A stretch of 64,000 nt of DNA. It comes from Tetragonia tetragonoides (lineage: Eukaryota > Streptophyta > Magnoliopsida > Caryophyllales > Aizoaceae). The notes below the pieces were generated by a model. The model did not search any database, was not told the DNA's origin, and worked only from the letters and a program-made list of their open reading frames with translations. Positions 1 to 11,742 of the stretch are shown piece after piece. The first letter of the stretch is position 1; every line of letters begins with the position of its first letter. The stretch spans positions 38,102,501-38,166,500 of the forward strand of contig CM076144.1 in assembly GCA_038025085.1 (NCBI GenBank). The letters run 5' to 3'. Position numbers and translations under genes: made by a program.

Positions 1-1338
1 GACAAGCCATTGTGCCTTTTCATAGACTTTTGATTCACAAAGAATATGCGGTTGTGGATACGACTCTTTTTCTAAGTACGTAACCGTGTTTAAGCATATG
101 GTACAAATTTTACGAGCAACTCGTTTGACTACACCTCCCAACAAATATTTCTAATTTATCTTTGTGACATTATTCTGGCATTATTCTCTTAAAGAATAAT
201 CCATTCTATCACTTATACTCATATCTATCAGAATATATTAATGTTCTTATATATCCTAATCGCCCCATTAGGTTTCACATCCTCAAGATAGTAAACGTAT
301 CTCATAAACGATAAAAAGAACCAAACATACATTCCAATTAGACTAATGGACACCCTTTTCTATGTTAGGTTAACGTGCCTATAGAAAAATACACGAGGGA
401 ATATGCACAAAAAGAGGAAAAAATATAGATAATAAATTGAAAAATGTCAAATAAGATCTAAAGGGAATCCATGGATCACTTATTAACAACTATGGAAAGA
501 AGATGTAGAGTTTTCAATTGTATTTTTCACTTACGTCTCTGAATACCTATTTAACACTCTCAATTTGAGGCCACCTCTATAGCCAAACATTATTAGCAAT
601 ACGTAATGCTTGTTTGAGACGTCTCACGTTGAGGCCGCTTCATTTGAGTTTTTTATTCTAGTCATTACACAAAGGTGTAGCCAATAAGAATTCGTACTTT
701 TTGGGTTTGATACCTATTTGCGTTGGCCTTTGTATTTCTTGAATTCAAAAAGAAAAACAAAAAATTGAACCCTACAATCCCATTTACGCTCAAGACCTTT
801 TCAATGAGCATTAACAAAAACAAAAACTGAAAGAAGAAAAGAAAATTGGGTGGCTCACGTCCAGGAAATGTGTCGTACCATAAATCACTTCCCCACCAAA
901 GTTTTCTTTATTCTTTCGTTAGATCAAGACCTCTATTTACCCTTGAGAATTCCCAGCATATTGGTATTTTTGTTTCCCACTTCAATTCACCTCACCAAAT
1001 CGTTGATGCTGTTGGTGCTTTCATACCACCTTTTCTTTCCTCCACTCTTTTAAAGATTATAAAGCAACTAGCCAACTACTAATGGTCATTCAACTCATTT
1101 CTCATTGCATTTTAAAGCCAATAGTTCCATCCGTAGGACTTAGGAGAGAGAGAGAGAGAGAGGGAAGGTCCATGACAACTTGTCACTATTTTATAGAATG
1201 TCAGATTGATCTGTCTGCCTAAAGCCTGTGGTCCTCTGAGATTCCCTATATATGTTTAACAAAACCACATAGCTCTGGACAAAGACCCTGGTTTTGGTGG
1301 CACTATCTTCTTCAACCAGGATATACGAGTAATATATA
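1..1338. other. Intergenic, no gene seen
   Basis: AT-rich sequence. Short open frames near 846-1082 have no recognisable domain or coding character. A GA microsatellite lies at about 1144-1162. I see no RNA gene here. Confidence 0.6.
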
Positions 1339-1445
1339 CTCCCTTTGTCCCACTTTAATTGTCCACTCTCGTATTTGTGACTCACGTTATCGGTTGTTGC
1401 GAGTTACAAATACCAAAAGCAGAGAATTAAATTGGGAGGGAGGAG
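1339..1445. mobile_element. Stowaway-like MITE (Tc1/mariner type)
   Basis: The left end reads CTCCCTTTGTCCCACTTTAA and the right end is its imperfect reverse complement, with the typical plant Stowaway CTCCCT-TCCCA terminus. A TA dinucleotide flanks each side (1337-1338 and 1446-1447), as expected for Tc1/mariner target duplication. The element is about 107 bp, too short to encode a transposase. Confidence 0.75.
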
Positions 1446-1507
1446 TATACTAGTAGTCTCTAATAGTACTACATTAACATATTTACTAGCCACTCACATT
1501 TAACTAT

Positions 1508-1797
1508 GGGCTCGTTTACTTGCTTGCAATCAAATTTAATGCATAGCAAACATTTTATAGAGTAATTGTGGGATGAAAAGAGGAGTGTGAGGAGAGGGAT
1601 GTGAAAAGTGAAGTTGATTACATAATTCATTGTAATCACAATTGCTCTACTTTTTCCATGTAATGATGATTACTTGTAATGGTGTAATCAATCTTACTTT
1701 TCTAATCTCCTTCCCTCTCATTACTTTTTCACCTCAAATCTACCCTATAAAATGATTGCATTACATTACATTTGATTGCAAGCAAGTAAACACCACC
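1508..1797. mobile_element. MITE with about 30-bp inverted ends
   Basis: The left end contains GTTTACTTGCTTGCAATCAA and the right end contains its exact reverse complement (TTGATTGCAAGCAAGTAAAC). The outermost 7-8 bases diverge. The interior is AT-rich and non-coding. TAT sits on both sides, compatible with a 3-bp duplication of PIF/Harbinger type, but this is too short to be decisive. Confidence 0.7.
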
Positions 1798-2160
1798 TAT
1801 GTGTTTTGTTGGTTGCAGACATGCCAAGATTGGTTGGTTTTCATGTAAGCCTGTAAGGTAATATGACGCATCCAGACTGGGACATGATTCTCCCTTCAAT
1901 CAGTTCATTTTCTTTTCATTTGATTACTGATTTTGAAGTACATAAATGTGTAAATTGTTATCCACAATGAATCATTACAATCTTGCAGGCAGATACAAAA
2001 CAGAGAAATGGTAATGAATGTTACTCAAATGAGCTAAGCTACAACATAAGCTGAAAATTCCGTGGCGACGATTTTAAGCTCGGGGGAGAGGCGGTAGAAG
2101 GGTGAATAATTTTACAAAAGGTGTCACACTATGGTCTATCCTAATCCAAATAGTTGGTGT

Positions 2161-5100
2161 CTAACCTGTAATTATCTCAATCACTGTTATGCCTGCAAAG
2201 ACGAGAAAAAGAACTCCTCCAGTGTATGCAATGACCTGCACAACGGATATAAAACATTACACAGCTTGGACTATGGAGGTTCTTTGCTATTATGTATACT
2301 CCATCATGCATTCTTAAATGAAAGATCTTGAAGAACAAAATTTGAACTGTAAATTGTTAGCACTATGCCATATCAGAGGGAGATAACTAACTTTTTCTTG
2401 TCCGTAAAGGTATGTTGGTCTCTGGGAGGGGATTGAGGGGAAGGTGTTGTATTTTTATTTGGGGATAATGTCTTCAGACATAAGTGGAATGGAACACTTA
2501 CTTTTTCGGATAAGAAGCTGCCAAGCAAAGATCCACCGGCCACAGCAAGCTGCACAGACACAACACACAAGTAGTCGTGTGACTAAACAAAATAACTGGA
2601 TATAAGAACAACACAGAGATAAAAGCCTTTGTTGTCATATAACTACAAGTCTACACTTGCCCTGTTTCCCACGAGCAAGAAGGGTCCACATTGGGTGGTT
2701 GCGTTGTCCCTTTTTTTTTTTTTTTTTTTTCTTAGAAGGTGGGTGGTGGCACTGTTTTAAGTTGGGGGTTTAGAAAGGATTGAGGTTAGTCTGAAACATT
2801 ACTAGTTCAATGACAAAAACAACATCAGAAAATAGTTACAGACTACAGTACATTCTTTTTTAACTGTATTCTAGATCCTCAAGTATATCTCATGCGCAAA
2901 TGAGGTTCATTAGTTCATTTATTGAGGTTCATCGGTTCTTAGAGAAACATATTTACACGGAGACAAGCAGACAACAATGAACTAGAATTTTGTCATGCAG
3001 TTGCATCAAATAAACAAGGACAACACAAATATTCTTTTCCTGCATAAGTTCCAAATTCCTGAACACAGGGCTAACAAGGTTTGTAACTTCAGATATTATT
3101 ACCAAAGTTGCTACTCCATGACCAGCCAGAGCTCCACCAATGACCCCGAGAGGAGAGGAGGCTGCAGCCAGTGCTGTACAAGTATAAAAATGTACCAAAT
3201 TTAGAATTTAAACAAAATAGGGTCTACCCTAATAGCCAATCAGACATCAGTACGAGCTTGTTTGGTTTCATGGAAAATATAAGAAAAAGAAAATAAGTGA
3301 TAAGGAAACATGTACATGCTTCATGTTTGGTTGGATAATAAAGGGATGTGAAAGCAAATGACATGAATTGATAGGAATTGGTTCTTAATACTAAATCTCT
3401 CTATCTCAGTTTTCCCCAAAACCGGTGGAATTTGGACGGAAAGAAAGCTACTAAGTTATAAATGGTCTAGTTCCGGTCATTTAAGTCCTATTAGCCATCC
3501 AGATTCCAAACATAGGACAATGGCTCATTTCCTTTCAATGCCTTGTTATTAATCCAAACAAGATGATAATCACTTTCCGGTGTCTCTTCTCTTCCTTCCT
3601 TTCCTTTTATTTTCCTTTCATTTCATCTTACAAAAACCAAACACACTGTAAGTTTGCACTTAACTACAGAAACTAAAATTGAGTCACTGCAAGTGCAAGA
3701 TGATAAAGCATATAAAAGACATATATTTAAAAGAGTCCACCCGACAAAATCTAAAGCATCAAGTGTGGGCTGGACAAGCTTTCTTCTTTGGGCTGTAGTG
3801 GCTATGACTTCTCAGGGGCTGTACCGACAGCATGTGAGCGGATGCAAATATATACAAGCATATAAAATTCTGAACCGTTATACGCTGTTGCAGTTTATAC
3901 TAATTCTCAGGCTCAACTTAGATTAAGGCAAGTACTCACCTATTGTTGAGAAAAATGATTTGTCCCCCCATTCAGCAACAAAAACCAATGCAAATGTACT
4001 TATGGCTGTGCTAGCAGCAGCTAATACTCCAGCACCATTTCCGGAAAATTCTGAAACTGCCAGCTCGGCCTGGATCAAAATGTAAACATAAACTATTTAA
4101 TCAGCACTATATCTGTTTTGATATGCAAGAATCAAGACAGTCATTCAAGGGATTGAAAAATGAGAAATACTAAGAATACCCCAAGGGCGAAAAAAGAGAC
4201 AATATGCAAACAGCTGCAAAATGGCACACAATCGGCACAAGTGTAGAAGATAATAAAATTGAGTCCTTTGTTCAATACGGATCAATTAGATGACGATAGT
4301 TTAGGATGAATTTAAGCAAGTTACCCTGAGATTTAACGAAATTTCAGGAAGGTACCACGAGTTTCTATAATATCTCAAGATGCATCAATTTTACAAACTT
4401 TAGTGAAAGACATGGTTTCAGTCACCAAAAAGGTAATGTCAAGTTTTGCCTGGATGAAATGAAAAATTTTCAAGCAAAAAAGAATTAATTTTGGCATTAT
4501 TAACCACACAGGGATTAGATGAGAGGACCATGGAGATTCACCATGTCTTTTCTTAAGCAAACTGCACCACTCGGGAACATGAAATATACTCAACTTTGTA
4601 AAATAGGTACATCAATAGTAGTTGGTAACGTCGAAATACCTTGATCTACGTTCATTTAATCCTAATGTACCTCATTAAAAAAATTGTAGCTTTAATATAG
4701 AAATGACCTCAAATTTTGAGGTGTAGTTCCACTGTCTACTTGACCAATTAGCCAGCTCAAAGCTTTTGCAAATCATGAATGTACATGTACTAAATATATG
4801 GAACAACAATTGATCAAAAGAATAAAGAGAGATAAAAAACATGAAGAAATAAAGAGTCCTAATAACTTCTGTATTATAGCTATTATCTACATCTTTTAAC
4901 CTTGCTCAAGGAAAATCTGTCAATAGCCAATCAAGTAACTTTTAAACTCAAATTTATGAAGATGTTGAACTGCTGATCAGCATGCCTCACTAATTTCTCC
5001 AAAGCAATGTTAACAACGATTTTATTCACACAAATCTGAGACAACTTCGAACTGTAAAAGCTATTGATTTCTGATGCTAATACACCAAGCATATAACTAC

Positions 5101-8100
5101 CTCTTTTTGTTCATCTTCTGCCTTTTGACCGTCACTTGAAGTGGCATCAATCAGTGTTGAGACCCCAAAATACACCTAGAAATATAAACAATAAAAGGCT
5201 TCATATTGTATAATCTCACAAATACACCAAGAAATATAAACGACAAAAGGCTTCATTATGTATAATCTCACAAATACTGACAATAGAGCCCACTCATGCA
5301 ACATGAATCCGTCCTTTCATGTTACAAGTATAATTCAAAATTACCAGGAGACAGACTGCAGCAATATCATCAATAGGCAAGTCATTTCCACCAAAGCTGC
5401 AGGTCAATTGATCATGTAGGAACTATTGTGAGAAGAACCGACGAAATCATCAATGATACACAAAATTACACAATATATGGAATGAACAATGCAAGCATGT
5501 GGACGTAAACCCCTCTCCCACCAGAAAAAAAGGAAGAAATTATGATGGATGACTTTGGAAACAGTATTACCACATCCCAAACAAACCAATTACTGCATAA
5601 ACTTTCAGGATTAGAAAATGGGATTATACAATGATCAAAAACTTGGCAGCTTGAACGGAACTCACAACCTTTTCAAGTTTCAAAGCAAATTATTCAAAAA
5701 TACCAGATCATGGTTTAATTTGTTTCAACATTTAGTAATCACTGTTCACTAGTTTCTTTGTCATTCCACTAGAATATGTAATGTTACAGATTGCAATTAA
5801 CTTTTTCCCTTCAATTCTAAGCCAAAATTCGCCATCTATGGCTATACTCATAGTCTGACCCTGTGTAATGAACAAGTGAGTGTATGAAATTCCTCCAAAA
5901 AATCTTTTTGAAATGCATTATTGCCTCAAAATACATCATGATATGAGAATGTCACCTGAAAGGAAGGATTCCGTCAATGTAGTGAAATGTACGTCCAAGG
6001 ATAACCGATATTATAGTCATGATCCTGTTAAGAAAATAGATATCATTGTTAATAGAGACCTTCAAATTCCATGTCTTCATGAAGACAAGAAACCAAGTAT
6101 TTCTTCTTCAACGTACATGTTTTACTTGATGGTTTTAATCACAAATGTCACAAGAAATAGAAGGTCGTATTGTTACAAAAGTTCTGCCTCTCAAAAATTT
6201 CAAGGAGTTTTATCTAAAAGGTCCAGCTCTCGTGAAAGCATGAAGGACTAAAATTAAATAAATAACATCACATCACAATGAACTGAGGAAACAACATACG
6301 CAAGTGCACCAAAAGTGCCGGCAAAAACAACTGCAGCAGAGTTTCTTGCAGCTAATAATGCCTGGACAAAGAATGAAACAAATGAAACAGAAATCCATTA
6401 CGTCACAATGTTAAGAATGATAAAAATATATAGAGGGGAAAGGTAAGGCATATATGGAGATGGCACAAAAACAGTTAAATTTTCAAAATGATATGCAGAT
6501 ATATTTGGCTTTGATAGGATTTTGCCACGATTGATTGCTTCTTTTGCTTCTCATACCATTAAAAAATAGAAGCCCCCAATAGGGTTCAAAATTCATGAAT
6601 TGGCCCATTCTATGTGCTTATATAGAGAAATATCAAACACAACTATACCACTCGGGAGAATACTGTACTGAGAGGATATCATTCGTGTGAATTAAGAAAG
6701 ATGATGTTCTCAACATTTACCAAGACATGACTGATTATGCATTGAATGTCTCTTGCCCGTGCTTACCGCAATAAAAAAGGTCTTGTCCCCAAGTTCAGAA
6801 AAGAATATCAACAAGAATGCCTGCAGTAGCAAAAAGATCAGCCAAATAATAAGTTGTTAGGGACAGATGCCAGAATAAGAAATGTACATTCATAATTCAA
6901 TACCCAGAAAAGCCATAACAATTTTCGCCTTTATGATAATGATGAGAATGAGAATTGCGTACATCATTTAACCGTTCTTAACAATGCTTATATATCCTAG
7001 GCAATTTTTTATCGTCGAGACAAGGAGACAGAAAGATCAGCAATAGAAGGAGAGAAAAAAAGAGGTACCCCTGCCCAACCAGCACAGGTTCATTAGAGTG
7101 AGACAGAAATCAAAGAAGAAAACAATCATAATTTGAGCACTTAAGAGCTCCAAAACAGTTAATTTGGCTTATATTTTCTCATATCTTCAGAGTTTGGAGG
7201 GGAAGGGGAAGCAGATCTGACGCAATTATCCAGATTACAAGGGCCAAGGTCAAGAACGGAAAAGAAACAAATTTTACGGTTTTGAAAGGGTCTTGATAAA
7301 TGGTTTAACACACCTAAATAAATTCAAAGATATTCTTGTAAATCAAAATATAATATGGATGCAAATGCAAAAGTTGCAGGGAGATTTTCCTAACTGAAGT
7401 AAAACCTGTGGTAATGTCACTAAGATCCCCGAAGAAGTTAGCTGACTGAAGGTTGTTAACAAAATCTGAAGCAGCAATTGCTTGTTGATTGCCCTGAATT
7501 GTGAGTGAGCCAAAAAGAAAGATAAACTTCAGCAACTGCTGAAGCAATGTATCAAAAGTTGATGTATCCGTAGCAGCGTTACTTTCGTCTGCTGTGTTCA
7601 GATTTGGAGTAGAAAGATACGAAGCACCAAATTCATGACGATCATCCGTGAATTGTGCAATCCTATGCTGATTCTCACAATTAGAGAACCTGCACTCCTG
7701 CAACAAGCCAAATACTATTTACTAAACTTTACAATCGAAAGCCTTTGAACCCATTCAACATATCATGCAATCACCATGAGAGTTAACAGTTAAGATGAAC
7801 AGGGATATTAAGAATATAGCAGGGAATTCATGCAGCAAGATTAAGGGAGGGTAAGATGAACATATTGCATAAGATTTTCCCTTCACTTAAAGAGCCTGTT
7901 ACAGGGTTTTGCATAACCTCCTGTCCAGAACAGGAGTATAAGGTTTCACTAAGTTTCAACAATAAGAACATAGAGATGCAATGGCTACCAGGTAGTCATA
8001 CAGCTCCCGAGATGTAATAATGAGATGTATATAGAGTTACTCAAACATTTTCAAGGAGTAAGTTTGGCAACATCAAGTCACTGATGAAATTTAATGGAGG

Positions 8101-9955
8101 ATTATATAGCGAAGAGCTAGGACCTATGTAGCAATAACTTAATGCAAGTGTGGAATAACATGACACACTCAGTGGACATTAAATATCAGGTTCAGGTGTC
8201 ACTAGGTTGGTATAAGTCTGTGCTGTGTATACTATCAGTTGGCCAATAGCACATCTATTCGAGCTGCATGACACACTTTATGTTCAATCTGTATCTTCTT
8301 ATGAATTAAATCAAACCAGAGAAATGAGTCAATCCAATGTGAGTATGTGACAACAATTAAATTTATGTAGAGAACATAGACGAGTTTACATCTAAGCTGT
8401 CATGAAGAAAATTACAAAGTCACTGGTTTCGTGCCATGCTGTTTGTCCAAAGTGTCCAAAATGCTCTTCCTGCATTGGTTTGATCCACTTGCATAGATTC
8501 CTGCAAGTAAATATATCAAGTAATTTGTACGATTAAACAGATACCCACTGTGATTTAAGGTAACAGCTCACAAGAGAAATCCTATCTCCCAAACCTCCAC
8601 TTTCTCCCCACAGGATATCAAGTTTTCTCATCAAATTATTATGATACTAATCCATTCAACACAGATGACGGAACCGAGGGAAATAAGGGCTTCTCCTTCA
8701 ATCAAGAAGCACCGAGACTTAGGTGAAAGCTCACTTTCACATTGGCAAAAGCAATTTTAGGGAAAGTCAATCGCATACTTAAGAATAGAGAATCTTTCAC
8801 AAAAATTAAATTCTCTTCTCGAAGGACAGTGTTCATGCCTAAACCAACTGGGAAAATCTCAATGCCAAAACTATGAGATGAAGTTAAGTGAAAACATAAA
8901 GTAAGCAACTTCACTAATCTCTCTATTAACGTTTTGTTCACATCAAGAAAACAGTGGGCCATCATTACTTTGTCTTCTAAAGAGTTGTTCGTGGGTAGGA
9001 AGACCTATTAGGTCGGGCTCTTTCGGGGATGAAGAAGGGCGAACATAAAACAGTCAAACCTGAGCCCCAATTTCAGTTTCCCAGAAGTTCATTCCTGGGC
9101 TCGGATGGTCATTCTCGAGTAGTGTCACCACGCTTCAGTGCGTGCAAGGGAGTGTTAAGGTTAATGACTACTGAGTCTCACATCAAGAAAAAATAGACGG
9201 AGAAACACCAACATATAAGTCAAGTGAGCTACTCCTCCTATTACCAATTGGTTTTAGGATGAATACTCCCTTCCCTTGTGTGTGGTGTCGGTAGCCTCCT
9301 CTACGAGCCTTATCCAATTCTATTGGAAGTTTGACGGAGTTCCCACATTGGATCCCACTATTTCACTCACATCATCCTAAAATTCTTAAGAATATCATTC
9401 CAATATCCAACATTTCATTCAAACAATTCCTGTCACTAGCTACCAAGGAAGTTTTTTTTTTTTGCTTGTCACCAAGGAAGTTGTACTTGTACTTACTAAG
9501 AAATACCACATCTTCTTGAGAATTGCTTCCCAAAGTGAACTAAACAAAAAGTTTAATGTATGCCCATTAACTCAAACACTATAATCAAGCATAATTCAGT
9601 AGTATCAATCAGTACTTTAATAGAATACCTAAGTAAAACCATCTTTAAGAACTAAACCTCAAGTTACTTAATTTCTCTATTGCTGGATAAACCTCAATTT
9701 ACTGGAATGAAAATGTCACAAAAAAAAAGTTCAAATTAAAAACCCAAAAGGGACAAAAGAATGTGATATAGAGGAAAAGAAACCCAACCTCCATTGAAAT
9801 GCGCGGGAATTCGGGTGACGCAAGCGGAATTTAAGTGAAGAAGATGATAATATTCCTCTGTTTCTCGCTCTACTTATTGCCAGTGGATTTGGAGATATTG
9901 AAGGCAAATTTGCTGCCCTCAACCCACTCTGTGAGACCGTTACAGTCCTCATCAT
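2161..9955 (-). CDS. PAM71: GDT1-like protein 1, chloroplastic (PAM71/CCHA1-like Mn2+/Ca2+ transporter), 12 exons
   Basis: Exons on the minus strand: 9955-9789, 8500-8416, 7697-7395, 6820-6767, 6361-6300, 6024-5956, 5396-5345, 5175-5101, 4069-3940, 3173-3103, 2549-2502 and 2235-2161. All introns are GT-AG, phases agree, and the total is 1191 nt (396 residues plus TAG). The first 55 residues are Ser/Arg-rich and acid-poor, like a chloroplast transit peptide. The two UPF0016 signatures are intact: SELGDKTF (E194, D197) and AEWGDKSF (E322, D325), each within a hydrophobic helix group, joined by an acidic loop around DGQKAEDEQKE. The family's PAM71/CCHA1 branch exchanges Mn2+/Ca2+ for H+ in chloroplast membranes and supplies photosystem II. 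I prefer PAM71 over its envelope paralogue because the C-terminal half matches PAM71 as I know it. The start is the upstream of two adjacent ATGs (9955, 9952). It looks functional; the small-exon splice choices rest on reading frame and homology. Confidence 0.9.
3256..3649. mobile_element. MITE-like insertion in PAM71 intron 9
   Basis: The ends form imperfect inverted repeats: GCTTGTTTGGTTT on the left and the complement of AAAACCAAACACAC on the right. The interior is non-coding. It lies wholly within the intron between exons 9 and 10, away from the splice sites. I could not identify a clear target duplication, so the boundaries are approximate. Confidence 0.45.
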
Positions 9956-11742
9956 GCTCCTCCTTCAAAATTCTTTTTCTCTCTCCTCTCTCTGTGTAAC
10001 TACTTATCTCCCCTTTTATCTCTGAGCTTGGTTGTCCACCATATGTGTGAGTTTGTGCTCCTGAACTTCCATAAAACAATGAGAGCGAGCATTTTTTTTT
10101 GTGATAGCGTTTGAGTGGATTGAGACGTTTTTACTCTTCTTTTGTTTTTTGTCAATTCAAGTTCTGGTATGGGTCTTCTTTTTTTTCTTTTTTTTTTGCT
10201 CGTCCAAGTTTTGTTATGGGTTAGCCATTGCCCATTGGTCCGTTTTAGTTCCCAATTTCATGTTTCTTGGAAGCCCAACTGGATAGGTGAAGGTCAGGGA
10301 TTTTGATTCATAGGCCCAAGGCTGAAGCTTTTTTTTCTTTTTTTTTTTCAGAGGAGAAAATGAGACTTTCATTTCCATAAATGTCATACTCGTACAAATA
10401 CCAAGTCAAAAATAACCCTTTGTCCTTCTCGTTTGACTTGGTCGAACTCCTTTGATCAATGTCTTACCGCTTTTGTGGTTAAAAACGGGATAGAAAAATT
10501 TCCAAAATTAACCCAAAATTTACTAAATCAATAGTAACAATAATAATCTAATCGACAAGACTCAAAGACAATACGAGTTTCTTATTCTCTTTTAGGTAGA
10601 AACCTTTAAACAATGTACACTCATCAAAAACATTTTTTTGAGAATAATAAAAAAAAGTACTCCACTTGAGATTCTTAATAGCAGTATGTTAATACTCTTA
10701 ATAGTTAATTTCCCTTCCTTTCTTTTTGGTTGTTTTTCGGGGTTGCTTTAGAAGCATTACGTCAAGTTTAGAATAGAAAAATCACATACTTGAGTTTTGC
10801 ACAATCATATGAATGCCACCAATGTCAGCATCCACAATCCTCTTTTCTACCTACACATACATCACTACTCCAAACTGCTGGTGGTTGTAAACTTGTGATT
10901 ATCTAATTCAATGTACTAATTAAAGAAGGGCTAGCCCCTAAGGCTGGTTAGAGACATTTAATAATCAAATCAAAGGTAGCTAATAAACTTTCTAATTGAT
11001 TACTGACTCATTGAACAAGCTAAGACTACGGATACCTGACTCAAGGGACCAGCCGAAGCTCAGATTTTCATTGAAGTCGAAGCTCAAACACCTAAACAGG
11101 AAATTCAAACACTAGCCGATTTCTTTATGGCTAGGGGACAGGGGTGTAAGTGTCTAAGTGCCCTGATGATTAAAATGATTGAAGGTTAGCAATCAACGGA
11201 CAGACATTACTCCAAAAAAAAAAAAAAATTGTGACTTTATCTCCATTGCCTTTTGGCTTTCGACCAGGGCTTTATGCCAGCTTGGATTCTGATGTAAAAC
11301 ATGAATGGTGTTGAGAACTGAATTCTGTGATTAAAATAAAAGAAATGACATACACTTTGAGAAGAAACTATATCGGAAAGCTCTTATGCTGTTATGCATC
11401 TTTAATACCAATATTCAGAAGGAACAATGGCGGCACTGTTATCATTCTCCAGGAAGTTCTGAAGTAAATGAATCTACAATGTTATTGGAAGAGGGGCAAG
11501 TTCTCACTCCTCACTGCACCATCCAATTTTTGTACAGACATGTATAGAGATATCCATGGAATACTTTCTGACAACTTTGCTATCAAAGGTGTAGTTCTTA
11601 CTTCTTTATCATACTGCTGTTGTATAAGAGTAACAAGCACAGATTCGAGTTGCCGAGCCCTCTAGGTAGGAACTATTCATAGATATCTACTTCCTCAGAA
11701 TTAATATCAGAGCAGAAGATATGTGTTTCAGAGCCGCCGACT
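9956..11742. other. Intergenic between PAM71-like 5' end and CHX 3' end
   Basis: This stretch holds the promoter and leader side of the PAM71-like gene (right of 9955) and the 3'-UTR side of the CHX gene (left of 11743). It contains several T-rich runs (about 10095, 10180, 10330) and an A run near 11213-11227. I see no further gene, and no convincing TATA box or polyadenylation site could be assigned by eye. Confidence 0.5.

Noticed and set aside
846..1082. Small plus-strand ORFs near the left edge
   Set aside because: Overlapping frames of low-information composition with no motif, splice context or homologue that I recognise.
5880..6251. 123-codon plus-strand frame
   Set aside because: Overlaps exon 6 of the PAM71-like gene in antisense and has no recognisable domain.
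7395..7406. Earlier splice donor ACAG|GTTTTA for PAM71 exon 3
   Set aside because: It would put exon 4 out of frame. The donor after ACTTCA (7395) restores GFTSAFLLIFFSELGDK, matching the family.
9870..10079. Alternative minus-strand start for the PAM71-like gene (69-codon frame)
   Set aside because: It is in a different frame from the transit-peptide exon and cannot be spliced in phase to exon 2 without losing the Ser/Arg-rich leader.
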